This document shows positions 45,496 to 52,179 of a stretch of DNA of 52,179 nucleotides, piece after piece. The notes under the pieces were generated by a model that was given only the letters and a program-made list of their open reading frames with translations, did not search any database and was not told the DNA's origin. The translations under genes and the position numbers were made by a program. Within the stretch, counting starts at the first letter, position 1, and each line of letters opens with the position of its first letter. Origin of the DNA: Streptomyces sp. ISL-11 (GTDB lineage Bacteria; Actinomycetota; Actinomycetes; Streptomycetales; Streptomycetaceae); NCBI RefSeq assembly GCF_018614525.1, contig NZ_JAGGOL010000063.1:1-52179 (forward strand), given 5' to 3'.

Positions 45496-46833
45496 ATGGA
45501 GCCCAACACGCTGCTTGACGCCATCCTTGACGAGGCGGGGATATCCCACGCCGGCCTGGCCGCCCATGTCAACGCGGCGGGCCGGGCCCGGGGTCTGGCG
45601 CTGCGCTACGAACACACCGCCGTCGCCCGCTGGTTGCGCGGCCAGCGTCCGCGCGGCCAGGTGCCCGACCTGATCTGCGAGGTCCTCGGCGAGCGGCTGC
45701 ACCGGGCGCTGACCCTCGACGACATCGGCCTGGGGACACCGGGCAGCCCCCGGGTGCCGGGCACCCCGCTCTCCGGCTTCGTCGAGCGCGCCACCGCCCT
45801 GTGGCGCTCGGACGAGCAGCAGCGCGAGCACGTCGTCACCGCCCCCGCCGTCACGGGGACCCCGGCCGTCATCCCGGTCTGGGAGTGGGAGAACCCGCCC
45901 GAGGACGCCGACGTCTCCCGGCGCGGCCTCACCCGGGTCTCCATGGACGACATCGCGATGCTGCGCGCCGCCCGCTCCCACTACGAGCAGATGTACCGCA
46001 AGGCCGGCGGCATCGCCACGCGCGCCCGGGTCGTGGGCTTCCTCAACGCCGAGGCCGCGCCGCTGCTGCGGGGCAGCTACACCGATGAGGCGGGCCGTCA
46101 GCTGCACCGGGCCACCGGCGGGCTGGTCGCCGTCGCCGGGATCTGCGCGTACGACTCCGACGCGCACGGCCTGGCCCAGCGGTACTTCCACCAGGCGCTG
46201 CGGCTGGCCAAGGCCAGCGGGGACCGGGGCCTCGGCGCGTATGTGATCGCCCTCCTCGTCAACCAGTCCCTGTTCATGCGGGAGTACCGCCAGGCCGTCG
46301 CCTTCGCCGAGTCCGCGCTGCGGGCCGGCGGCGAGGAGCTCACCCCGGCGCTGGCCGCCGACCTCTACGCCATGCAGGCCAAGGCGTACGCGCGGCTGGG
46401 CGACGGCGCGGGGGCGCTCGCCTGCATCCGCCGCGCCGAGACCGCCGCCGAGCGCATCCGCCGTGGTCAGGAACCCGCCGAGACCGGCTATGTGCAGCCC
46501 GGCCTGGTGAACGTACAGGTCGCCGAGGCGCTGCTCAGCCTCGGCGACCTCGGACCCGCCCGTGAGCACGCGGACCGGGCCGTCGACACCCCCGCGCACG
46601 ACCGGGGCCGTGTCCACCGGCTCGCCATGCTCACGCACATCGAGCTGCGTCAAGGAGACGCGGACAAGGCGGTGGCCACCGCACGGGAGATGACCGAGCA
46701 GGCGAGAGGCATGGAATCGCAGCGCTTACGGGATCGGCTCCGTGCGGTGCGCGAGCACCTGATCGAGAGTGGGTGTGCGGCCACTGCCGAGGCCGCCGAG
46801 ATGATCGACGGGGCGTTGCGCGTGCCCCTGTGA
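45496..46833 (+). CDS. NsdA-like regulator with HTH and TPR-type repeats
   Basis: A 445-aa protein. The N-terminal DNA-binding region (about 1-75: LLDAILDEAGISHAGLAAHVN, HTAVARWLRGQRPRG) resembles the XRE-like head of the Streptomyces NsdA group, which repress sporulation and antibiotic genes. The long helical remainder (about 150-440) reads as TPR-like repeats (GLAQRYFHQALRLAKASGD, YRQAVAFAESALRAGG). ATG at 45496 has GAGGGCAGG upstream. The function is inferred from family resemblance only. Confidence 0.8.
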   Translation: MEPNTLLDAILDEAGISHAGLAAHVNAAGRARGLALRYEHTAVARWLRGQRPRGQVPDLICEVLGERLHRALTLDDIGLGTPGSPRVPGTPLSGFVERATALWRSDEQQREHVVTAPAVTGTPAVIPVWEWENPPEDADVSRRGLTRVSMDDIAMLRAARSHYEQMYRKAGGIATRARVVGFLNAEAAPLLRGSYTDEAGRQLHRATGGLVAVAGICAYDSDAHGLAQRYFHQALRLAKASGDRGLGAYVIALLVNQSLFMREYRQAVAFAESALRAGGEELTPALAADLYAMQAKAYARLGDGAGALACIRRAETAAERIRRGQEPAETGYVQPGLVNVQVAEALLSLGDLGPAREHADRAVDTPAHDRGRVHRLAMLTHIELRQGDADKAVATAREMTEQARGMESQRLRDRLRAVREHLIESGCAATAEAAEMIDGALRVPL

Positions 46834-46879
46834 GGACAGCGCCCGGGGAGGTGGCCACCTCGGCGGAAGGTGGCAACAC

Positions 46880-47410
46880 GTGCGTTGGAAGAATCTCGGG
46901 GAACGGACGGTGTACGCGAACCGATGGTTCCGGGTCAATCTCGCGGACGTCCGGCTCCCCGATGGCCGCCACCTCGACCACTTCCTCATCAGGCTGCGGC
47001 CCGTCGCCGTGGCCACGGTGGTCAACGAGGCCAATGAGGTCCTGCTGCTGTGGCGGCACCGCTTCATCACCGACAACTGGGGCTGGGAACTGGCCGCCGG
47101 CGTCGTCGAGGACGGTGAGGACATCGCCTTCGCGGCCGCCCGGGAGATGGAGGAGGAGACGGGCTGGCGGCCCGGGCCCCTGCGGCACCTGATGTCCGTG
47201 GAACCGTCCAACGGCCTCACGGACGCCCGGCACCACATCTACTGGTCCGAGGAGGCCGAGTACATCGGTGAACCGGAGGACGACTTCGAGTCGGAGCGCC
47301 GGGAGTGGGTGCCGCTCAAGCTGGTGCCCGACATGATCGGCCGCGGTGAGGTGCCGGCCGCCAACATGGCGGCGGCGCTGCTGCTGCTGCACCACATCCG
47401 GCTCGGCTGA
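46880..47410 (+). CDS. NUDIX hydrolase
   Basis: A 176-aa protein with a complete Nudix box, GVVEDGEDIAFAAAREMEEETGW (G-x5-E-x7-RE-U-x-EE-x-G-U), in about 75-97. These enzymes hydrolyse nucleoside diphosphates linked to another group; the N-terminus (ERTVYANRWFRVNLADVRLPDG) resembles ADP-ribose pyrophosphatase-type members. GTG start at 46880 with GGAAGG upstream. It follows the NsdA-like gene by 46 bp and may share its transcript. Confidence 0.92.
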   Translation: MRWKNLGERTVYANRWFRVNLADVRLPDGRHLDHFLIRLRPVAVATVVNEANEVLLLWRHRFITDNWGWELAAGVVEDGEDIAFAAAREMEEETGWRPGPLRHLMSVEPSNGLTDARHHIYWSEEAEYIGEPEDDFESERREWVPLKLVPDMIGRGEVPAANMAAALLLLHHIRLG

Positions 47411-47448
47411 CCACCCGGCGCACGGTGCGGGTCAGGTCCACCCCGCGC

Positions 47449-47706
47449 TCATCGGCCGGCCGCCTGCCAGACGGTCAGCGCCAGGGCGGCGAGCCCGGTG
47501 AGCGCGGCAAGCGACGGCAAGGGCCATCGGCCGTGCTCCAGGACCCGTACCCGTCCCGCCAGCTCGCTGATGTCGCGCTCCGACTGGTCGCCGCGCTGGG
47601 TGAGGAGGGCGAGGTGGCCGTCGATGCGGACGACGCCGACATCGAGGCTACGACGTAGCTCCGCGAGCTCAGCCGTTCTGACGGCCTGCTCGGGATGGAT
47701 GGTCAC
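47449..47706 (-). CDS. Small coiled-coil protein with a C-terminal membrane anchor
   Basis: An 85-aa protein. The first 60 residues are hydrophilic, probably a coiled coil (TAELAELRRSLDVGVVRIDG, DISELAGRVRVLEHG), then one C-terminal hydrophobic helix (SLAALTGLAALALTVW) ends the chain. GTG at 47706 has GAAGGGG 7-8 nt upstream; longer in-frame sequence upstream lacks a start signal. No named family recognised. Confidence 0.65.
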   Translation of the reverse strand: MTIHPEQAVRTAELAELRRSLDVGVVRIDGHLALLTQRGDQSERDISELAGRVRVLEHGRWPLPSLAALTGLAALALTVWQAAGR

Positions 47707-47805
47707 GGTCCGTACCCCTTCCGGAAGACTCTCCGTGTGTGCCCGACGAGCCGAGTCAACCGCGCGGACCGGCGGAACGGGAGCGTGTGCGGGGGGTATA
47801 TGCGA

Positions 47806-47850
47806 GTCACCGCCGCACACCCCGTGTGAACACGGGTGTGCGGCGGTGAC
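47806..47850 (-). terminator. Terminator after the 3-hydroxyacyl-CoA dehydrogenase gene
   Basis: A 20-bp stem with one bulged base: 47806-47820 with 47836-47850, then CCGTG/CACGG, closed by a TGAA loop. It lies 26 bp past the stop of the minus-strand gene. Confidence 0.75.
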
Positions 47851-47875
47851 GTTGCGTAGCGGCCGGGGGTGCGGC

Positions 47876-48745
47876 TCAGTAGCTGTAGAAGCCCGAGCCC
47901 GTCTTGCGGCCGAGGCGGCCCGCGTCGACCATGCGCTGGAGCAGCGGGGGAGCGGCGTAGAGCGGCTCCTTGTACTCGTCGTACATGCTGTCGGCGACCG
48001 AGGCGACCGTGTCCAGGCCGATCAGGTCGGTGAGCTTGAGCGGGCCCATCGGGTGGGCGCAGCCGAGCTCCATGCCGTTGTCGATGTCCTCGCGGCTGGC
48101 GATGCCCGACTCGAACATCCGGATCGCGGAGAGCAGGTACGGGATGAGGAGGGCGTTCACGACGAAGCCGGAGCGGTCCTGCGCGCGGATCGCGTGCTTG
48201 CCCAGCACCTTGGCGACCAGCGCCTCGGCGCGCTTGATGGTCTCCTCGCCGGTGGTCAGGGCGGGGATCAGCTCGACGAGGTTCTGCACCGGCGCCGGGT
48301 TGAAGAAGTGGATGCCGATGACCTGGTCGGGGCGCGAGGTCGCCACGGCCAGCTTCACCAGGGGGATGGAGGAGGTGTTGGAGGCCAGAATGGCGTCCGG
48401 GCGGGTGATGACCTGGTCGAGGACCTGGAAGATCTCCGTCTTCACCTGCTCGTTCTCGACGACGGCCTCGATGACCAGGTCCCGGTCGGCGAACTCGCCC
48501 AGGTCCGTGGTGAAGCTCAGCCGCGCCAGGGTCGCGTCGCGCTCCTCCTCGGTGATCTTGCCGCGCTCGGCGGCCTTCCCGAGGGAGTTCGTCAGGCGGG
48601 TGCGGCCCAGCTCCAGGGCCTCGCCGGTGGTCTCCGCGACCTTGACGTCCAGGCCGGCGCGGGCACACACCTCCGCGATGCCCGCGCCCATCTGGCCGCA
48701 GCCCACCACTCCGACGCGTGCCACGTCTGCCACAGTGTCCGTCAC
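47876..48745 (-). CDS. 3-hydroxybutyryl-CoA dehydrogenase
   Basis: A 289-aa 3-hydroxyacyl-CoA dehydrogenase. The Rossmann motif GVVGCGQMGAGIAEVCARAG is at about 11-30, the catalytic His is in IGIHFFNPAPVQNLVE, and DRSGFVVNALLIPYLLSAIRM and GCAHPMGPLKLTDLIGLD mark the C-terminal domain. It interconverts acetoacetyl-CoA and 3-hydroxybutyryl-CoA, in butyrate/PHB metabolism or supply of ethylmalonyl-CoA. GTG at 48745 has GAAAGG upstream. A longer upstream frame is a shadow. Monocistronic. Confidence 0.94.
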   Translation of the reverse strand: MTDTVADVARVGVVGCGQMGAGIAEVCARAGLDVKVAETTGEALELGRTRLTNSLGKAAERGKITEEERDATLARLSFTTDLGEFADRDLVIEAVVENEQVKTEIFQVLDQVITRPDAILASNTSSIPLVKLAVATSRPDQVIGIHFFNPAPVQNLVELIPALTTGEETIKRAEALVAKVLGKHAIRAQDRSGFVVNALLIPYLLSAIRMFESGIASREDIDNGMELGCAHPMGPLKLTDLIGLDTVASVADSMYDEYKEPLYAAPPLLQRMVDAGRLGRKTGSGFYSY

Positions 48746-48942
48746 ATCGTGCCTTTCGCTGATCTTGGTCGACCGGCGGGTGGCCGTATCTCCACCTGGA
48801 TTCCGCACCCGAGGTGCCGGTGGAGGACCCCCGGCTCCCGCCTCGATCCAGACGTTACTCCGCGACGGGCGATGCCGATGGGGCCGGGGCGGGCATGCTG
48901 TGACCGTATGGTGTGACCGATCCGACAAGGAGTGGCCCACAT

Positions 48943-50223
48943 ATGGGGCGTATCAGTCGAAGAGGGTTCACCGTGGCGGCCGCGGGAGTGATGTCCGCGA
49001 TGCTCGTGACCGGCGAATCGAGCGCTCTGGAGGCCGGGAATCCGGACAGTGCTCCGAACGGCGCCCCGGGAGGCGATCCGGAGAGGTCCCGGCGGAAGCG
49101 CGAATTCCGTGGAATGTGGATCGCCACCGTCGTCAACGTCGACTGGCCGTCCAGGCCGGGCCTGACCCCCGACCGGCAGCGGGACGAGCTGATCACCCTC
49201 CTCGAAACCGCCGTGGACCGGCGGCTGAACGCCGTCATCCTCCAGCTGCGGCCCACCGCCGACGCCTTCTGGCCCTCGCCGTACGAACCGTGGTCGGAGT
49301 ACCTGACGGGCACTCAAGGCCGGGACCCCGGCTGGGATCCGCTGGCGTTCGCGGTGCGCGAGGCCCACCGGCGCCGCCTGGAACTGCACGGCTGGTTCAA
49401 CCCCTACCGCATCGCCAACCACACCGACCCCGGCAAACTCATCGCCACCCATCCCGCACGCATCCACCCGGAATGGGTGGTGCCCTACGGCGGCAAGCTC
49501 TACTACAACCCGGGCCTGCCCGAGGTCCGCCGCTTCGTCCAGGACGCGATGCTCGACGCCGTGACCCGCTACGACCTGGACGGCGTGCACTTCGACGACT
49601 ACTTCTACCCGTACCCGGTGACCGGGCAGCGCTTCGACGACGACGCCGCGTACGCGCGCCACGGCGCCGGCTTCCCCGACCGGGCGGCGTGGCGGCGCGA
49701 CAACATCGACCGCCTCGTACGGGAGATGGGGGAGCGGATCAAGCGGCGCAAGCGGCATGTGCGGTTCGGGATCAGCCCGTTCGCCGTGTGGCGCAACAAG
49801 ACCACCGATCCGCTGGGCTCCGCCACCCGGGCCGGTGTCGAGACCTACGACGACCTCGGCGCCGACACCCGCAAGTGGGTGCGCGAGGAATGGATCGACT
49901 ACATCGTCCCGCAGGTCTACTGGCACATCGGCTTCGCCGCCGCCGACTACGCCACGCTCGTCCCCTGGTGGGCCGAGACCGTGCGCGGCACGGACGTGCA
50001 CCTCTACATCGGCGAGGCGCTCTACCGGGCGGGCGACCCGGCGCAGCCCGCACCCTGGCAGGACCCGGCCGAGCTCTCCCGGCACCTCGCCCTCGCCCGG
50101 AACCATCCCGAGGTGCTCGGCCACGTCTACTTCTCCGCGAAGCAGGTCGCCACCGACCCGATCAAGGCGATGGCGCGCGTCGTCGAGGACCACTACCCCC
50201 GCCGCGCGCGCCCGCCCCGCTGA
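48943..50223 (+). CDS. Tat-exported glycoside hydrolase-like protein (GHL10/DUF187 family)
   Basis: A 426-aa protein. The N-terminus RISRRGFTVAAAGVMSAML is a twin-arginine signal (SRRGF), so it should leave folded through TatA/TatC. The mature part matches the GHL10 family: FRGMWIATVVNVDWPSR, LNAVILQLRPTADAFWPS, LHGWFNPYRIANH, GVHFDDYFYPYP and DYIVPQVYWHIGF, with acidic residues in HFDDYF as candidate catalysts. It probably acts on a cell-wall or environmental glycan. ATG at 48943 has AAGGAG upstream; GTG at 48913 is less likely. Confidence 0.9.
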   Translation: MGRISRRGFTVAAAGVMSAMLVTGESSALEAGNPDSAPNGAPGGDPERSRRKREFRGMWIATVVNVDWPSRPGLTPDRQRDELITLLETAVDRRLNAVILQLRPTADAFWPSPYEPWSEYLTGTQGRDPGWDPLAFAVREAHRRRLELHGWFNPYRIANHTDPGKLIATHPARIHPEWVVPYGGKLYYNPGLPEVRRFVQDAMLDAVTRYDLDGVHFDDYFYPYPVTGQRFDDDAAYARHGAGFPDRAAWRRDNIDRLVREMGERIKRRKRHVRFGISPFAVWRNKTTDPLGSATRAGVETYDDLGADTRKWVREEWIDYIVPQVYWHIGFAAADYATLVPWWAETVRGTDVHLYIGEALYRAGDPAQPAPWQDPAELSRHLALARNHPEVLGHVYFSAKQVATDPIKAMARVVEDHYPRRARPPR

Positions 50224-50226
50224 CCC

Positions 50227-50280
50227 GGGCGGCTGCGAGCCGTCGTCGTGCGCACCACCGCTGCGCGGTGGTGTCCTCAA
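50227..50280. repeat. Dispersed intergenic repeat, copy 2
   Basis: Close copy of 35687-35739. It begins 3 bp after the preceding stop codon and keeps the perfect hairpin CACCACCG-CTGCG-CGGTGGTG. The following CGCCGGACGGG part of copy 1 is replaced here by the hairpin repeat at 50283. Confidence 0.7.
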
Positions 50281-50282
50281 TC

Positions 50283-50312
50283 TCCCCCAGCTACCGCTGG
50301 GGGTGCCCCCAA
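50283..50312. repeat. Dispersed hairpin repeat, inverted copy
   Basis: TCCCCCAGCTACCGCTGGGG then GTGCCCCCAA. This is the reverse complement of 40277-40307 with one substitution. It directly follows the other dispersed repeat, between convergent genes, where it could act as a terminator. Confidence 0.7.
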
Positions 50313-50359
50313 CAGGCTGATAGGGCCTGAGCTCAGCCGAATCAAGCCCCGGGCACCGC

Positions 50360-50560
50360 CTAGACGATGTCCTGGGACTTGCCGTGATCCACAATCGTGT
50401 CAGGGCCGGGGGACATGATCGTCTCGTGCCCGTTCTCGGCGCGGACACGGAACGGCGGGGAGCCGTCGGGGCCCAGCACTTCCACGATCTCCACGACCCG
50501 GTCGTGCTCTCCGACCACCCGGCCGTGCGTCACCAACCGGTCGCCCTTGCTCGCATGCAT
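50360..50560 (-). CDS. DUF1918-family small protein
   Basis: A 66-aa protein of the DUF1918 family, seen widely in actinomycetes: MHASKGDRLVTHGRVVG, then RVVEIVEVLGPDGSPPFRVR and ETIMSPGPD. Predicted small beta-rich fold, cytosolic; function unknown. ATG at 50560 has GGAAGGGCACC upstream on its strand. The Arg/Ser-rich in-frame extension upstream comes from the 12-bp repeat tract and is not coding. Confidence 0.85.
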   Translation of the reverse strand: MHASKGDRLVTHGRVVGEHDRVVEIVEVLGPDGSPPFRVRAENGHETIMSPGPDTIVDHGKSQDIV

Positions 50561-50582
50561 TGGCGGTGCCCTTCCGCTTCGA

Positions 50583-50678
50583 GGTCCGATTCGGGATCTG
50601 TTGCGAGAACTGTTCCGAGATCCATCGCGAGATCTGTTGCGAGATCTTTCGCGCGATCCTTTGCGTGATCCTTTGCGG
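50583..50678. repeat. Degenerate 12-bp tandem repeat, about 8 units
   Basis: Units of 12 bp such as GATCTGTTGCGA (50595 and 50631, identical), GAACTGTTCCGA, GATCCATCGCGA, GATCTTTCGCGC, GATCCTTTGCGT and GATCCTTTGCGG run head to tail with no gaps, plus a weaker first unit at 50583. It lies in the upstream region of the DUF1918 gene, starting 23 bp before its ATG. It is more AT-rich than its surroundings. Confidence 0.8.
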
Positions 50679-50765
50679 CGTCCGACATGTGCGCTGGGAC
50701 ACTGCCAGTCTACGGTCGGAGGAAGTGGATGGCCCTTCCCCGTGGCCATTCGGGGAGAGGCGAGG

Positions 50766-51740
50766 TCAGCGGTGCGCCCGCTGCGTCACGCCGATGCAGA
50801 CCAGCACCGCGACGGCCGCGACCGGCGCCGCGGGCGTCAGCCGTTCGCCGAGCAGCAGCACCGACCAGACGAGGGTGAGCAGCGGCTGGGCCAGCTGGAG
50901 CTGGCTGGCCCGGGCCACGCCGATCGCGCCCATGCCGCGGTACCAGACCCACATGCCCACGAACTGCGACCCCACCGCGACCCACAGCAGCCCGGCGACG
51001 GCGTGCCCGGTGAGCGCGACGGGCTCGTGGAACAGGGCGATCGCCGCGCCGGCCACCGACACCGGCAGGCACAGCACCAGCGCCCAGCCGATCACCTGCC
51101 AGCCCGGCATCTCGCGCGCCAGCCGGCCGCCCTCCGCGTAGCCCGCCGCGCACAGCAGCAGGGAGGCGAAGAGGTAGAGGTCGCTGACGGTGGGCCTGCC
51201 ACCGCTCTGCTGCACGGCGAAGGCGATCACCACGGCGGCGCCGGTCAGCGCCGCCGCCCAGAAGGCGCGCGGGTGCCGGGTCCGGGTCCGCAGGGCCGAG
51301 TACGCGGCGGTGGTCAGTGGCAGCAGGCCCACCACGACGGCGGCGTGCGAGGTCGTCGACGTCCGCAGCGCGAGCGTGGTGAGCAGCGGGAAGCCGATCA
51401 CCGCCCCGCCGGCCACGACCAGCAGCCCGGAGAGCTGGCGGCGGGCGGGCGGCGGCACGCGCCGCGCGAGCAGGCAGCCGCCGGCGACCAGCCCGCCCAG
51501 CACCATCCGGCACATGGTCACGGACCAGGGGCCGAGCCCCTCCAGGGCCCAGGCGGTGGCGGGGAACGTCAGGGAGAACGTGGCGACACCGAGCGCGGCG
51601 AGGAGGAGGCCGCCATTGACGCGCCGCGCGGCCGGCGAAGCGATCGAGGCCGACGGAGCCGACGGGAGCCCGTTCCGGGCGTCCGCCGGCGCGTGCACTG
51701 CTATCGTCACGGCGGGAGTAGCGCTATCTTTCACTCTCAT
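50766..51740 (-). CDS. EamA-family (DMT) transporter
   Basis: A 324-aa membrane protein with ten predicted helices in two EamA halves (second half: AGLLWVAVGSQFVGMWVWYRG, QLAQPLLTLVWSVLLLGERL). The hydrophilic 40-residue N-terminus before helix 1 is long; a later start (GTG at 51710 region) is possible. Such proteins export amino acids or metabolites. The ATG at 51740 overlaps by 2 bp the ATG of the divergent regulator; TACGCT on its strand ends 5 nt before the ATG, suggesting a leaderless mRNA. The regulator probably controls this gene. Confidence 0.88.
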   Translation of the reverse strand: MRVKDSATPAVTIAVHAPADARNGLPSAPSASIASPAARRVNGGLLLAALGVATFSLTFPATAWALEGLGPWSVTMCRMVLGGLVAGGCLLARRVPPPARRQLSGLLVVAGGAVIGFPLLTTLALRTSTTSHAAVVVGLLPLTTAAYSALRTRTRHPRAFWAAALTGAAVVIAFAVQQSGGRPTVSDLYLFASLLLCAAGYAEGGRLAREMPGWQVIGWALVLCLPVSVAGAAIALFHEPVALTGHAVAGLLWVAVGSQFVGMWVWYRGMGAIGVARASQLQLAQPLLTLVWSVLLLGERLTPAAPVAAVAVLVCIGVTQRAHR

Positions 51741-51751
51741 GTATGAGCGTA
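51725..51751. promoter_or_regulatory. Interlocked divergent promoter region with palindrome
   Basis: Plus-strand -10 candidate TATCTT (51725-51730) and minus-strand candidate TACGCT (plus-strand 51746-51751) flank overlapping start codons. CTCAT-GT-ATGAG (51736-51747) is a palindrome centred on the two ATGs and could be an operator. No convincing -35 boxes. Confidence 0.45.
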
Positions 51752-52179
51752 ACAGTGTCGCCGACCTGGCACGGATCCTGCGAGGAGAGCTCGACCGCTA
51801 CTCTCCTGGTGAGAAGCTGCCGTCCAGCCGTGCCCTGGTCGACCGCTTCCGCGTCAGCCCCGTCACCGTCTCCCGGGCCTTGGGCGCCCTGGCCGCCGAG
51901 GGCCTGGTCGTCACCCGCCCCGGCGCGGGCGCCTTCCGCGCCGAGCCCCACGGCGCGCCCGCCCGCCTCGGCGACACCTCCTGGCAGCAGGTCGCCCTGA
52001 GCGTCGAGAGCGCCGGCGAGGCCGTCCCCCGGTCCGTGGACGCCTCCGGAGTGCTCGCCACCCTCGCCGAGCCGCCGCCCGGCGCCATCGAGCTCAGCGG
52101 CGGCTACCTCCACCCCACCCTCCAGCCCGAGCGCGCCCTCGCCGCCGCACTCGGCCGGGCCGGGCGGCGCCCCGGCGCG
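51739..52179 (+). CDS. MocR-like GntR-family regulator, partial
   Basis: The first 147 residues; the frame runs open past the window end. The N-terminal winged HTH is of GntR type: VADLARILRGELDRYSPGEKLPSSRALVDRFRVSPVTVSRALGALAAEGLVVTRPG-type order of motifs, followed by a linker and IELSGGYLHPTLQPE, which resembles the start of an aminotransferase-like domain (IDLxxGxPxxxLxP). That makes a MocR/PdxR-type regulator likely. TATCTT ends 8 nt before the ATG, with no Shine-Dalgarno. It is divergent from the EamA exporter gene, a common regulator-transporter pairing. Confidence 0.85.
   Translation, partial: MYERNSVADLARILRGELDRYSPGEKLPSSRALVDRFRVSPVTVSRALGALAAEGLVVTRPGAGAFRAEPHGAPARLGDTSWQQVALSVESAGEAVPRSVDASGVLATLAEPPPGAIELSGGYLHPTLQPERALAAALGRAGRRPGA

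Noticed and set aside
50397..51746. A 449-codon plus-strand frame with RDLL-type four-residue repeats
   Set aside because: The repeats come from the 12-bp DNA tract, and the rest is antisense to the EamA gene.

Overview
The window reads as a stretch of Streptomyces (or close relative) chromosome. The DNA is very GC-rich with strongly biased third codon positions, GTG and TTG starts are common, and the gene order pafA - FKBPs - pafB/pafC - tatA/tatC - helY, followed by infC-rpmI-rplT and pheS-pheT, is one I know from actinomycete chromosomes. Nearly all genes are intact core or conserved accessory genes. I see no prophage, integrase, insertion sequence, CRISPR array or tRNA gene.

Layout. (1) 1-9.8 kb: an MFS transporter behind a strong palindromic operator; pafA (Pup ligase); two FKBP prolyl isomerases (one a lipoprotein); the WYL regulator pair pafB/pafC; a small zinc-ribbon protein; tatA and tatC; a lipid kinase. 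(2) 9.8-15.3 kb: the helY helicase; a secreted membrane-anchored protein; a siderophore-interacting reductase with an iron box; a 5'-3' exonuclease. (3) 15.5-21.3 kb: a two-gene glycine betaine/choline-type ABC importer with permease and binding protein fused; a BtuF-like protein without a signal peptide; a TDT carrier divergent from a LysR regulator. (4) 21.7-28.3 kb: an ethanolamine/amine catabolic locus: permease, gamma-glutamyl amide hydrolase, FadR-type regulator, GlnA4-like gamma-glutamylating enzyme, aldehyde dehydrogenase and SDR. (5) 28.4-36.2 kb: a secreted HAD phosphatase, a PLP-dependent alanine-racemase-fold enzyme, a mycosin-like protease with a one-TM partner, an SseB protein, an aquaporin and a DUF1844 protein. 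(6) 36.2-44 kb: infC-rpmI-rplT, a SpoU methyltransferase, a PAS histidine kinase, pheS-pheT. (7) 44-52.2 kb: a SpoIIE phosphatase, an NsdA-like TPR regulator, a NUDIX hydrolase, a 3-hydroxyacyl-CoA dehydrogenase, a Tat-exported glycoside hydrolase-like protein, a DUF1918 protein, and a DMT exporter divergent from a MocR-type regulator cut by the window end.

How they fit together. PafA, PafB and PafC link pupylation with a DNA-damage regulator. TatA/TatC form an export machine for which at least one likely client (48943-50223) lies in the window. The region-4 genes give a chemically complete route: import an amino alcohol, gamma-glutamylate it, oxidise the hydroxyl to aldehyde then acid, and hydrolyse off glutamate.

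The least explained structure is non-coding. Two roughly 305-bp copies of an elaborate inverted-repeat element lie 12 kb apart at 21327-21633 and 33201-33503, each directly after a plus-strand stop codon. Each has two long hairpins whose loops are exact complements of each other. The stems differ between copies by paired, structure-preserving changes, and each copy is followed by a satellite-like array built from one shared unit. I do not recognise a named family. Other notable points are an ATC start codon with a leader attenuator at infC, a divergent gene pair whose start codons overlap by 2 bp, and about eleven genes that look leaderless.
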